Of a stretch of DNA of 41,930 nt, positions 24,286-31,680 are shown piece after piece (the first letter of the stretch is position 1; each line of letters opens with the position of its first letter). The translations under genes and the position numbers were made by a program. Origin of the DNA: CAZGHF01 sp043797305 (GTDB lineage Bacteria; Patescibacteriota; Minisyncoccia; UBA6257; GWB1-50-10). The notes under the pieces were generated by a model. The model was not told the origin of the DNA. It saw nothing but the letters and a program-made list of their open reading frames with translations, and searched no databases. The stretch lies in contig JAZDPW010000001.1 in the NCBI GenBank assembly GCA_043797305.1, positions 1 to 41,930 of the forward strand, given 5' to 3'.

Positions 24286-24600
24286 ATGGTCCTTATCTAC
24301 ACGACCTGTCGTGATACCAAGGAAGCGGTCAAGTTGGGTACGTTGGTTTTAAAAGAGAAGCTGGCATCGTGCATCAATCTTTGGCCGATTCAGACGATTT
24401 ATCACGGCGAAAAAGAAGGAGAGCTGAAAAACGAGCTGGAAGCGGGAATGTTTATCAAAACGATGGAGCCGCGACTTTCCGAGATTGAAGATCTTCTTTC
24501 AAAAAATCACTCTTACGCGATTCCTTATATCGGTGCCATCGATATCCGGCGATTCAACCGGTCCTACCGCGAATGGATGACAACGGTAATTAAGCCGTGA
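24286..24600 (+). CDS. cutA: CutA-like divalent-cation tolerance protein
   Basis: This 104-aa protein matches the CutA1 family in length and layout: MVLIYTTCRDTKEAVKLG, EKLASCINLWPIQTIYHGE, then FIKTMEPRLSEIEDLL and SYAIPYIGAIDI, ending in REWMTT. CutA forms a ferredoxin-like trimer linked in E. coli to copper tolerance, but its molecular function is unsettled. It stands between the ATPase cluster and the Z3 gene. A link to the zinc-ribbon family next door would be speculation. Confidence 0.93.
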   Translation: MVLIYTTCRDTKEAVKLGTLVLKEKLASCINLWPIQTIYHGEKEGELKNELEAGMFIKTMEPRLSEIEDLLSKNHSYAIPYIGAIDIRRFNRSYREWMTTVIKP

Positions 24601-24607
24601 GTTTCAG

Positions 24608-24637
24608 ATGAATTCCGAAACTAGAATACTTCGATGA
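24608..24637 (+). pseudogene. Z3 head remnant (9 codons)
   Basis: MNSETRILR and a stop. The first six codons equal the usual Z-family start (MNSETR), after which a short hairpin insert (AATACT at 24625-24630 with AGTATT at 24642-24647) shifts the frame. Its TGA overlaps the ATG of Z3 as ATGA. Confidence 0.55.
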
Positions 24638-26337
24638 GCTCAGTATTTTCGACCTGTCAAAACTGTAAGCGGGAGTTTACGGTCGAGCCCGAAGATTTTG
24701 ATTTTTACAAAAAAATCAGCGTCCCGCCGCCGACTTGGTGCCCCAATTGCCGATTTCAACGCCGGCTTGTTTTTTTTAATCTTTTTAACCTCTATAAGAG
24801 AAAGTGCGATTTATGCGGCAAAGATTCTATTTCTCTTTTTCATCCCGGTGCCCCGTACACCGTTTATTGCGCCAAATGTTGGTGGTCCGATAATTGGGAT
24901 CCTTTAAGTTACGGGCGCGACTACGATTTTTCCAAGCCCTTTTTTGAACAGTTGAACGAACTCTGGCATACCGCTCCCTTACTCGGTCTCTCAATAGATC
25001 CACCGACGCTTGCGTCTTCTCCGTACTGCAACGATGCGGGAAATCTCAAAAATTCTTATCTTATATTCCACGCCAATGACGACGAGGATTGTGCCTACGG
25101 GCTCTACGTCGGGTTCAGCAAATCGCTTGTTGACTGCTCGGCAATTGTTCATAGTGAAATGTGCTATGACAGTATGCATTCTTACAAAGCCAATCACTGC
25201 ATCGGTTCTCGGCATCAGATTGCCGAATCGCTTGATTGTATTTTCTGCCGGGATTGCGTGAATTGCCAGAATTGTTTCGGTTCCGCCAATCTTCGGAACA
25301 AGAAATACTATTTTTTCAACGAGCCCTGCACCAAGGAAGAATACTTTAGGAGGGTGAAACAGTACGACTTGGGTTCGTACGCGACGTATAAGAAGGTTCA
25401 GCGAATGGCCGAAGAGCACTGGAAAACGCTTCCCGGAAAATCGGAATACAACGAGTTTGTTGATAATTGCAGCGGGCCGAATGTTTTTAATTCCAAAAAC
25501 GTCAAAGAATCAATTGAAGTCCAAAACGCCGAGGATTCAAAATGGCTGTTTATGATGTGGCAGGGGACAAGGGGCTGTTACGACATTTCAACCTGGGGAG
25601 ATAATTTTTCGGAATCGTATGAGTGTTGCGTTGTCGGTGAAGATTCCTCGCGGGTGCGGTTTGCTCAGGAAGCGGGAACGTCTTTGTTTGATGCGGACTA
25701 TTGCAAGTTGTCCGTTACCGCATCGCATCACTTCGGTTGTGTGTCGGTGCGAAAAAAGGATTATTGCATTCTAAACAAGCAATATTCAAAAGATGGCTAT
25801 GCCGTGTTACGCTCGAAAATCATTGAGCACATGAACGATATGCCTTACACCGACAACCGAGGGAATGTGTATCGCTACGGCGAATTCCTGCCGCCGGAGA
25901 TGAGCACGTTTGCCTATAATGAAACCCTTGCCCAGAACTTTTTTCCGCTCACCAAAGAGCAGGCGTTTGCCAAGCATTACCGGTGGCGCGACATAGAAAT
26001 TTCGAAGCATAGCGCAACGCTCGAAACAAACGCGCTGCCGGACCATATCAAGGATGTAACCGATAATATTTTGAACGAGACAATTAAGTGCCCGTCGTGC
26101 CCCCGGGCTTTCCGGATTATAAAAATGGAATTGGACTTCTTGAGATACATGAATGTGCCCTTGCCTCGGGAGTGCCCTATGTGCCGCATTCAGCAAAAAC
26201 TTGATTTGTGGGTGAAAAATCAGGAGAGAAACCCGCGCAAGTGTTCACGATGCGGCAAGGCATTTGAATCAAAATACCGCGAATCCGAGCCCGTCGTGGT
26301 GCTTTGCCGGGAATGCTACCTCCAGGAGGTAGTTTGA
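24634..26337 (+). CDS. Cysteine-rich zinc-ribbon repeat protein Z3
   Basis: This 567-aa family member stands alone between cutA and pepA. It begins MSSVFSTCQNCKREF, where the first five or so residues come from a short hairpin insert rather than the family leader MNSETK. Ribbon A, ribbon B (KCDLCGKD...YCAKC), two repeat tracts (ending CFGSANLRN and HFGCVSVRK) and YGEFLPPEMSTFAYNET are present. The C-terminal ribbons are the simple type: CPSC...CPMC, then KCSRCGKA...LCRECY, with no CxC/HxH insert. The start codon sits in the loop of a 6-bp hairpin. A 46-bp palindrome follows the stop. Confidence 0.85.
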   Translation: MSSVFSTCQNCKREFTVEPEDFDFYKKISVPPPTWCPNCRFQRRLVFFNLFNLYKRKCDLCGKDSISLFHPGAPYTVYCAKCWWSDNWDPLSYGRDYDFSKPFFEQLNELWHTAPLLGLSIDPPTLASSPYCNDAGNLKNSYLIFHANDDEDCAYGLYVGFSKSLVDCSAIVHSEMCYDSMHSYKANHCIGSRHQIAESLDCIFCRDCVNCQNCFGSANLRNKKYYFFNEPCTKEEYFRRVKQYDLGSYATYKKVQRMAEEHWKTLPGKSEYNEFVDNCSGPNVFNSKNVKESIEVQNAEDSKWLFMMWQGTRGCYDISTWGDNFSESYECCVVGEDSSRVRFAQEAGTSLFDADYCKLSVTASHHFGCVSVRKKDYCILNKQYSKDGYAVLRSKIIEHMNDMPYTDNRGNVYRYGEFLPPEMSTFAYNETLAQNFFPLTKEQAFAKHYRWRDIEISKHSATLETNALPDHIKDVTDNILNETIKCPSCPRAFRIIKMELDFLRYMNVPLPRECPMCRIQQKLDLWVKNQERNPRKCSRCGKAFESKYRESEPVVVLCRECYLQEVV

Positions 26338-26338
26338 G

Positions 26339-26384
26339 CCTTGCTTCAAAATCATGTCCATATGGACATGATTTTGAAGCAAGG
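26339..26384. repeat. 46-bp perfect palindrome
   Basis: Two 23-bp arms meet at CCATATGG with no spacer, starting 2 nt after the Z3 stop. No T-run follows on the + strand (a G-run does). It could be a terminator-like structure or a mobile palindromic unit. Confidence 0.9.
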
Positions 26385-26421
26385 GGGGGACCGGTTTTGG
26401 AACCGCAAGCTGACGAGAAAG

Positions 26422-26450
26422 TTGTGGGGTACCGCTTCTTCTGCTAAAAT
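26422..26450 (+). promoter_or_regulatory. Putative pepA promoter
   Basis: TTGTGG (26422-26427) and TAAAAT (26445-26450) are 17 bp apart, with TG-C making an extended -10. The ATG is 14 nt downstream of the -10, so the leader is very short. Confidence 0.55.
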
Positions 26451-26464
26451 GCCTTAGTACAGGT

Positions 26465-27991
26465 ATGAAGCTTAGAATTGCCGATAAAATCGATAAAAAC
26501 ACCGCCCCGGTCATTGTTTTGAGGGAGAGGCAGAAGCCCGATACACACCCGTTTTTCAAACTTATTTCCAAGGAAGATCAAGCAATTCTTCGGGCTTTTT
26601 CCGGTCATGCTCATCGGGAAGGCGATTATGAACACGCCCTTTTATTGAATCAGGGCCAGCGGGTGCTGATTTTCGGCGTCTCCGGCGAATTCAACCATCG
26701 GAAATCAATCCGCCTTATGCGACGGGTGGTGGTTGTCGCCAGACGGGAGAGAATATCCAAAATCGCCGTTAACTTGGAAGATTTTTTGGCTCCGACGACC
26801 GTTGGTGTCGGAGCCCCGACCTCTCCGAGCGTCGGAGCGGAAGTGTTTGCGACCCAGCTTGAAATCGCGAATTTTGAGTTTGTAGAATACAAGGAAAAAC
26901 CGAAAGAGGGCTGGTTTTTCGTAAAAGAAGCGCAAATTTATGCAAAAGGCGGTTCGAAAATCGGACAGGCCTTGAATAGGGGAAAAGTAATCGGTGAAGA
27001 AGTAAATCATACGCGAATTCTTTCAAACACGCCGGGCGGAGATATGACGCCTCAGAAACTCGCTGAAGCGGCAAGAAGGGCGGGCAGGCGAGCCGGATTT
27101 AGGGTAAAAGTTTTGGAGGAGGGCGCAATCCGTAAATCAAAAATGGGCGGCGTGCTAGGCGTTTCCCAGGGCTCGGACGAAAAGCCGAGATTCATAATTA
27201 TGGAGTATTGGGGAGCCGCCCCGCATAAGCGGGGCGAGCCTCGCCCCGACAAGCAGTCGGGGCGGGAAAAACCCGTGGTTCTTGTCGGTAAAGGCGTTAC
27301 TTTCGATACGGGCGGTCTCAATGTTAAAGTAGGAGACCATATGTACGAAATGCATATGGATATGTCGGGCGGTGCCGCGGTTATTCACACGATGGCGGCT
27401 TTAGCGCGGCTAAAAGTTAAGAAAAATATTATCGCTCTCGTGCCGGCGGTGGAGAATATGCCTTCCGGCGGCAGTTACCGGCCGGGAGACTTATTAAGAA
27501 CAATGTCTGGCAAAACCATTGAAGTCCTGAACACCGACGCCGAAGGACGGATTATTCTTGCCGATGCGCTGGAATACGCCAAACGTTACAAGCCGCGGCT
27601 CGTGATTGACGTGGCAACCTTAACCGGAGCGGCGATTATCGCCTTGGGCCCCCGCGCTTCGGCAGTTTTTGCGACCGATTCAAAAATAATCGAAAAGATG
27701 CGGGAGGCGGGCGAAGAAGTCGGTGATTTTATCTGGCCGCTTCCTCTTTGGGAAGAGTACGAAGAAGACATCAAGGGTGTATTTGGCGACGTGGCGAATG
27801 TTTCTACAAAACAAGACCACAGCAGCGGCGTAAGCACAAGTGCGGTATTTCTTTGGCAATTCATAAAAGGATACAACTGGGTTCATATTGATATTGCCCC
27901 GCGGATGACGGCGATTGATTCGGACAATTTGGCTAAAGGCGCCGTCGGGGCACCGGTAGCGCTCCTTGCGCGATTCTTAAGAGATTTCTAA
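26465..27991 (+). CDS. pepA: Leucyl aminopeptidase (M17 family)
   Basis: This 508-aa metallopeptidase removes N-terminal amino acids. The catalytic C-terminal domain is clear: LVGKGVTFDTGG with the metal-binding Lys and Asp, MHMDMSGGAAV, and the signature NTDAEGRIILADAL. The N-terminal domain is less conserved. Two in-frame stretches look foreign: LAPTTVGVGAPTSPSVGAE (26789-26838) and HKRGEPRPDKQSGREK (27218-27263). Each is encoded by nested GC-rich hairpins, and the second sits just before the active-site strand. The enzyme probably tolerates them as surface loops. It has its own promoter and is followed by the Z4 head ORF 3 nt after its stop. Confidence 0.94.
   Translation: MKLRIADKIDKNTAPVIVLRERQKPDTHPFFKLISKEDQAILRAFSGHAHREGDYEHALLLNQGQRVLIFGVSGEFNHRKSIRLMRRVVVVARRERISKIAVNLEDFLAPTTVGVGAPTSPSVGAEVFATQLEIANFEFVEYKEKPKEGWFFVKEAQIYAKGGSKIGQALNRGKVIGEEVNHTRILSNTPGGDMTPQKLAEAARRAGRRAGFRVKVLEEGAIRKSKMGGVLGVSQGSDEKPRFIIMEYWGAAPHKRGEPRPDKQSGREKPVVLVGKGVTFDTGGLNVKVGDHMYEMHMDMSGGAAVIHTMAALARLKVKKNIIALVPAVENMPSGGSYRPGDLLRTMSGKTIEVLNTDAEGRIILADALEYAKRYKPRLVIDVATLTGAAIIALGPRASAVFATDSKIIEKMREAGEEVGDFIWPLPLWEEYEEDIKGVFGDVANVSTKQDHSSGVSTSAVFLWQFIKGYNWVHIDIAPRMTAIDSDNLAKGAVGAPVALLARFLRDF
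26789..26838. repeat. In-frame palindromic insert 1 in pepA
   Basis: GCTCCGAC (26789-26796) pairs perfectly with GTCGGAGC at 26807-26814 and again at 26831-26838. The encoded peptide is low-complexity (TTVGVGAPTSPSVGA). The stem resembles the terminator stem at 10519. Confidence 0.75.
27218..27263. repeat. In-frame palindromic insert 2 in pepA
   Basis: Three overlapping perfect hairpins: GCCCCGC/GCGGGGC (27218-27235), GGGGCGA/TCGCCCC (27231-27247) and GCCCCGAC/GTCGGGGC (27243-27263). The reading frame stays open through all of them. Confidence 0.85.
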
Positions 27992-27994
27992 TTC

Positions 27995-28132
27995 ATGGAA
28001 GCCGAAACTAGGAATTGTAAAAACTGCAAATCTAGTTTCGTTATTGAGCCGGAGCCCTTCGGTTTCACTCAGGCCATCGGCTCTGAGAACCTCAGGCTCG
28101 AACGAGATTTCGCCTCAACACACCATGCCTGA
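27995..28132 (+). CDS. Z4 head ORF (45 aa), disrupted family N-terminus
   Basis: MEAETRNCKNCKSSFVIEPE is a proper Z-family start; the ORF then runs into the 106-nt repeated block and stops 8 nt inside Z4. It is the same length (45 aa) and design as the ORF before Z1, but its first 20 codons are different in sequence, so the head belongs to this locus and only the block was copied. Confidence 0.6.
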   Translation: MEAETRNCKNCKSSFVIEPEPFGFTQAIGSENLRLERDFASTHHA

Positions 28133-28173
28133 TTTCCAAGCCGAAAAACGACTATGCCAGAACTGTAAGAACT
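28068..28173 (+). repeat. 106-nt identical block, copy B
   Basis: Identical to 11969-12074. It covers the last 22 codons of the head ORF and the first 16 codons of Z4 (MPDFQAEKRLCQNCKN). Confidence 0.95.
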
Positions 28174-29852
28174 CATTTGAGGTTGACGCTCAAGATTTTG
28201 ATTTTTATAAGAAAATCCACGTTCCGCCTCCCACTCAATGCCCGCAATGCCGGATGTTTCGCCGCTGGATTTGGCGAAACGAGCGCCGTTTGTTCAGGAG
28301 GAAAGATGCTGTCTCCGGCAAGGAAATTTTCTCCAATTTCCCGCCGCAAGTGGAAGCGAAAGTTGTGGATTTGGAATATTGGAAATCCGACGCTTGGGAT
28401 CCGCTTTCGTACGGCCGGGATTACGATTTCTCACGTCCTTTTTTTGAACAGTTTAACGAACTCTTGCACGAAGTGCCCTGGCCGGCCAAAAGCGTCCAGC
28501 AGATGGTCAATTCCGATTACTGCGACCAGTCCGGTTATTTCAAAAATTGCTATCTTTGTTTCAATGGTGATGGTGCAGAGGACTCAGCTTACTGTGTCAA
28601 CGGTTCTCTTTTGAAAAATTGCTTCGATTTGAGGGAAGCTAGTCAGGACGAGTTATGTTATGACAGCGTTATAATCGGTTCCTGCTACAAAACGTTTTTC
28701 TCGGTTAATTGCGAAAGTTGCCGCGATTCCTGGTTTTTGAAGGATTGCACCGGCTGCACCGATTGTTTCGGTTGCGTAAAATTAAGGAATAAATCCTATC
28801 ACATTTGGAACGAGCCATATTCGAAAGAAGAATATTCCCGAAAGCTGAATGGATTCAACCTTGGTTCTTACCGGTCGCTCATTAATTTAAGAAAAAGAGC
28901 AGAAGAGTTTTGGCTGAAGTTTCCGGTTAAATACCGGCACGGCGTGAGGAGCACCAATTCTTCCGGCGAGCTTGTTTTTGATGCCAAAAATGCTCGCGAT
29001 TGCTATTCGGTTCTGGGCGTTGAAAACTTGCGCTATTGCCAGTTTTTTTACACGGGAGCGACTGATTCTTATGACTGTTCGAGTTGGGGTAATATTTCCT
29101 CCGAGATGTATGAGTGTACGACTTGCGGTGACCAGTCCAATCGGCTCAAATTTTGTTGGGAGGTTTGGCCTGGCTGCAATGATGTCGAGTATTCGATGTT
29201 TTGCCGGGCATCTTCCAATCTTTTCGGCTGTGTCGGTTTGAAACAGAAACAATACTGCATTCTCAACAAGCGGTACTCGAAGGAAGAATACAACGCTCTG
29301 AGAGAGAAAATCGTAAAACAAATGTCCGAAAACGGAGAATACGGAGAGTTTTTCCCGCCGGAGCTTTCACCTCTTGCCTATAACGAAACCGTTTGTCAGG
29401 ACTATTTTCCGCTCACCAAGGAAGAAGCCGAAAAGAGAGGATACGTCTGGCGTGACCTGGAACTGCGGGAGTTTGAAACGACAATGGACGCGAAGGACTT
29501 ACCCGACAATATCCGGGACGTTAAAGACGATATTTTGAAAGAATTAATCAAGTGTTCTGCCTGCGGCCGGGCTTATCGGATTGTGGCGATGGAATTGAAT
29601 TTCTTGCGGCAGATGGAGATTCCCTTGCCGCGGCTTTGCGTCGATTGCCGCTACATCAAGAGATTCAGATACATTAACTCGCCCAAGTATTGGCAGCGTC
29701 GGTGCATGTGCGATTATAAAGCGTACGAGAACTTTGCTAAGCATGACGGGCATCCGGAAGGCCGCTGCCCGAACGAATTTGAGACATCATACGCTCCCGA
29801 AAGGCTGGAGATTGTGTATTGCGAGGAATGCAACCAAAAAGAATCGATATAA
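28125..29852 (+). CDS. Cysteine-rich zinc-ribbon repeat protein Z4
   Basis: This 575-aa member starts at MPDFQ (28125); an upstream ATG at 28044 only reads repeat sequence out of frame. Ribbon A is intact (CQNC...CPQC). Ribbon B has lost all four cysteines: the segment reads RRKDAVSGKEIFSNFPPQ and VVDLEYWKSDAWDPL, yet keeps the GKE and DxWDP framework. The repeat tracts (CFGCVKLRN, NLFGCVGLKQ), YGEFFPPELSPLAYNET and the C-terminal ribbons with CMC, KHDGH, CPNEFET and YCEECN follow. It ends KESI rather than the usual EVV/EVI. A second copy of its tail (ending KEVI) lies downstream at 29886. Confidence 0.85.
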   Translation: MPDFQAEKRLCQNCKNSFEVDAQDFDFYKKIHVPPPTQCPQCRMFRRWIWRNERRLFRRKDAVSGKEIFSNFPPQVEAKVVDLEYWKSDAWDPLSYGRDYDFSRPFFEQFNELLHEVPWPAKSVQQMVNSDYCDQSGYFKNCYLCFNGDGAEDSAYCVNGSLLKNCFDLREASQDELCYDSVIIGSCYKTFFSVNCESCRDSWFLKDCTGCTDCFGCVKLRNKSYHIWNEPYSKEEYSRKLNGFNLGSYRSLINLRKRAEEFWLKFPVKYRHGVRSTNSSGELVFDAKNARDCYSVLGVENLRYCQFFYTGATDSYDCSSWGNISSEMYECTTCGDQSNRLKFCWEVWPGCNDVEYSMFCRASSNLFGCVGLKQKQYCILNKRYSKEEYNALREKIVKQMSENGEYGEFFPPELSPLAYNETVCQDYFPLTKEEAEKRGYVWRDLELREFETTMDAKDLPDNIRDVKDDILKELIKCSACGRAYRIVAMELNFLRQMEIPLPRLCVDCRYIKRFRYINSPKYWQRRCMCDYKAYENFAKHDGHPEGRCPNEFETSYAPERLEIVYCEECNQKESI

Positions 29853-29907
29853 TCATGCATTCCGAAGTCCTGAATTTATTGAAGGGCGAGGAATGCAACC
29901 AAAAAGA
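29821..29907 (+). repeat. Duplicated Z4 tail flanking a dispersed repeat
   Basis: The 22-nt sequence starting GCGAGGAATGCAACC occurs at 29821-29842 and 29886-29907. Between the copies is AGTCCTGAATTTATTGAAGG, reading SPEFIEG, the same design as the insert at 15572-15603 (SPERIEG). The second copy continues GGTGATATGA and provides the usual overlap with the start of Z5. Confidence 0.85.
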
Positions 29908-29913
29908 GGTGAT

Positions 29914-31680
29914 ATGAACGCAGAAACAAGAAATTGCCAGAATTGTAAACAGGATTTTATTATTGATCCGGAAGACTTCGATTTCTATAAAAAAATAGAC
30001 GTTCCGCCGCCGACTTGGTGCCCGCAATGCCGTCTCCAGAGGAGAATGACGTTCTTTAACGAAAGAGCACTCTACAAGAGAAATTGTGATATGTGTGGCA
30101 AGAGCATCGTGAGTATGTATGCTCCGGGAAAAAAACTTATTGTCTACTGTAATTCCTGTTGGTGGTCCGATAAATGGGATTCTTCGGAATACGGGAGAGA
30201 TTACGATTCTTCCCGACCATTTCTTACCCAATTGAAAGACTTACTGGAGAGCACTCCTCAAGTAGCCTTGGAGTGCAATTACCCGACTCTGGAGAATTCC
30301 GAGTACGTGAATCATGCCGCTACTTCCAAAAATTGTTATCTCATCTACACCGCCGATGAATGCGAAAACGTCCTTTATTCGGAGATACTTCTTCACGATA
30401 AGGATTCGATGGACGGTACGATGTATAGGGGTTCGGAATTGTGTTACGGCCTTATAAACTCGGGGCCCTGTTACCGAACTTTCTTTTCCGAAGATTGTGA
30501 GAGCTGTCAGGAAGTTTATTTCTCGAAAGACATGATTGGTTGCAGTTACTGTTTCGGATGTAAGGGCCTGAGAAGCAAGAAATACCATATTTGGAACAAG
30601 CCCTACGGTAAGGAAGAGTACCAAAAGAAAATAAGTGAGTTTAAACTCGATTCTCGCAAAGCCATAGAAGCTCTGAAAAAAGAATCAGTGGCGTTTTGGC
30701 AAAAGAATCCGCATAAATTCGCCAATGCACTCCGGAACCTCAATGTAACGGGCGATTACGTTTATTCCTCAAAAAACTCCAGGGACATGTACATTGTTCA
30801 TGAGGGAGCCGAAAATTGCCGATATTGCAGTTTTATGACGATGTCCCTGATAAAAGATTCTTACGACTGTACTCTTTGGGGAAACGGTATACAGAGGACA
30901 TATGAAACTTTGATTGTTGGGGAGGGTTCGGATATGGTCAAATTTTCGGAAAGGGCGTGGCCTAATGCGAGAGATGTTGAATACTCTCTTTTTTGTATTT
31001 CTTCGTCCAAAGTTTTTGGGTGTGCAAATATAAGAAATAAGCAATACTGCATTTTAAATAAGCAGTATACGAAAGAAGAGTATGAGAAGTTAAGAGCAGA
31101 GATAATCAAGGATATGAACGAGAAGCCCTACACCGATAAAAAGGGGAGGAAATATCCGTACGGAGAATTTTTCCCGCCGGAAATGAGTTTGTTCGGCTAT
31201 AACGAGACATACGCGAACGACTTTTTTCCGCTTACTAAAAAAGAAGCGTTGGAGCGGGGTTATAACTGGTGCGATGAGCAAACGAATCCCTACCGGCCGA
31301 CGCTTGCGGCAGCCGAGCTTCCGGACAGCATTAATGACGTGAGTGAAGATATTTTGAAAGAGATTATAGAATGTGAGGCTTGTAAAAAAGCTTATCGCAT
31401 AGTTCCCGCGGAGCTGTCTCTCCTGAAGCGCTTTGGTCTCCCGGTGCCGGACAAGTGCCCGAATTGCAGGTATCGTGAGCGCCTAAGCCGGGTAAATCCT
31501 CCTGTCTTGTTCCATCGTAAGTGTCAGTGCGCGGGCGAAAAGAGCGGGAACGGGATTTATACGAATGCGGTGAAGCACCAGCATGGAGGGCAATGCCCGA
31601 ACGAGTTTGAAACCGCTTATGCTCCAGAAAGGCCGGAGATTGTCTACTGTGAGCAATGTTACAACGCTGAAATAGTATGA
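29914..31680 (+). CDS. Cysteine-rich zinc-ribbon repeat protein Z5
   Basis: This 588-aa member shows the family architecture well. Ribbon A is C8, C11, C36 and C39; ribbon B is C58, C61, C79 and C82. Repeat tract 1 is about residues 120-225, ending CFGCKGLRSKKYHIWNK. Tract 2 is about 272-380, ending VFGCANIRNKQYCILNK. YGEFFPPEMSLFGYNET is at about 416-432. The second ribbon A is C487, C490, C515 and C518. The expanded ribbon B has C537, C539, H555, H557, C561, C579 and C582. About 34 cysteines are present. The ATG at 29914 (MNAETRNCQNCK) was chosen because it matches the family start and overlaps the displaced Z4 tail stop. It ends GTATGA into Z6. Confidence 0.87.
   Translation: MNAETRNCQNCKQDFIIDPEDFDFYKKIDVPPPTWCPQCRLQRRMTFFNERALYKRNCDMCGKSIVSMYAPGKKLIVYCNSCWWSDKWDSSEYGRDYDSSRPFLTQLKDLLESTPQVALECNYPTLENSEYVNHAATSKNCYLIYTADECENVLYSEILLHDKDSMDGTMYRGSELCYGLINSGPCYRTFFSEDCESCQEVYFSKDMIGCSYCFGCKGLRSKKYHIWNKPYGKEEYQKKISEFKLDSRKAIEALKKESVAFWQKNPHKFANALRNLNVTGDYVYSSKNSRDMYIVHEGAENCRYCSFMTMSLIKDSYDCTLWGNGIQRTYETLIVGEGSDMVKFSERAWPNARDVEYSLFCISSSKVFGCANIRNKQYCILNKQYTKEEYEKLRAEIIKDMNEKPYTDKKGRKYPYGEFFPPEMSLFGYNETYANDFFPLTKKEALERGYNWCDEQTNPYRPTLAAAELPDSINDVSEDILKEIIECEACKKAYRIVPAELSLLKRFGLPVPDKCPNCRYRERLSRVNPPVLFHRKCQCAGEKSGNGIYTNAVKHQHGGQCPNEFETAYAPERPEIVYCEQCYNAEIV

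Noticed and set aside
24286..26337. Functional link between CutA and the zinc-ribbon family through metal handling
   Set aside because: Only one Z gene is next to cutA, the other blocks sit beside DNA repair and peptidase genes, and CutA function itself is unsettled. Neighbourhood alone is too weak.
28044..28124. Upstream in-frame ATG for Z4 adding 27 residues
   Set aside because: The extra residues are read from the repeat block in a frame different from the head ORF and do not resemble the family N-terminus. MPDFQ is shared with Z1.
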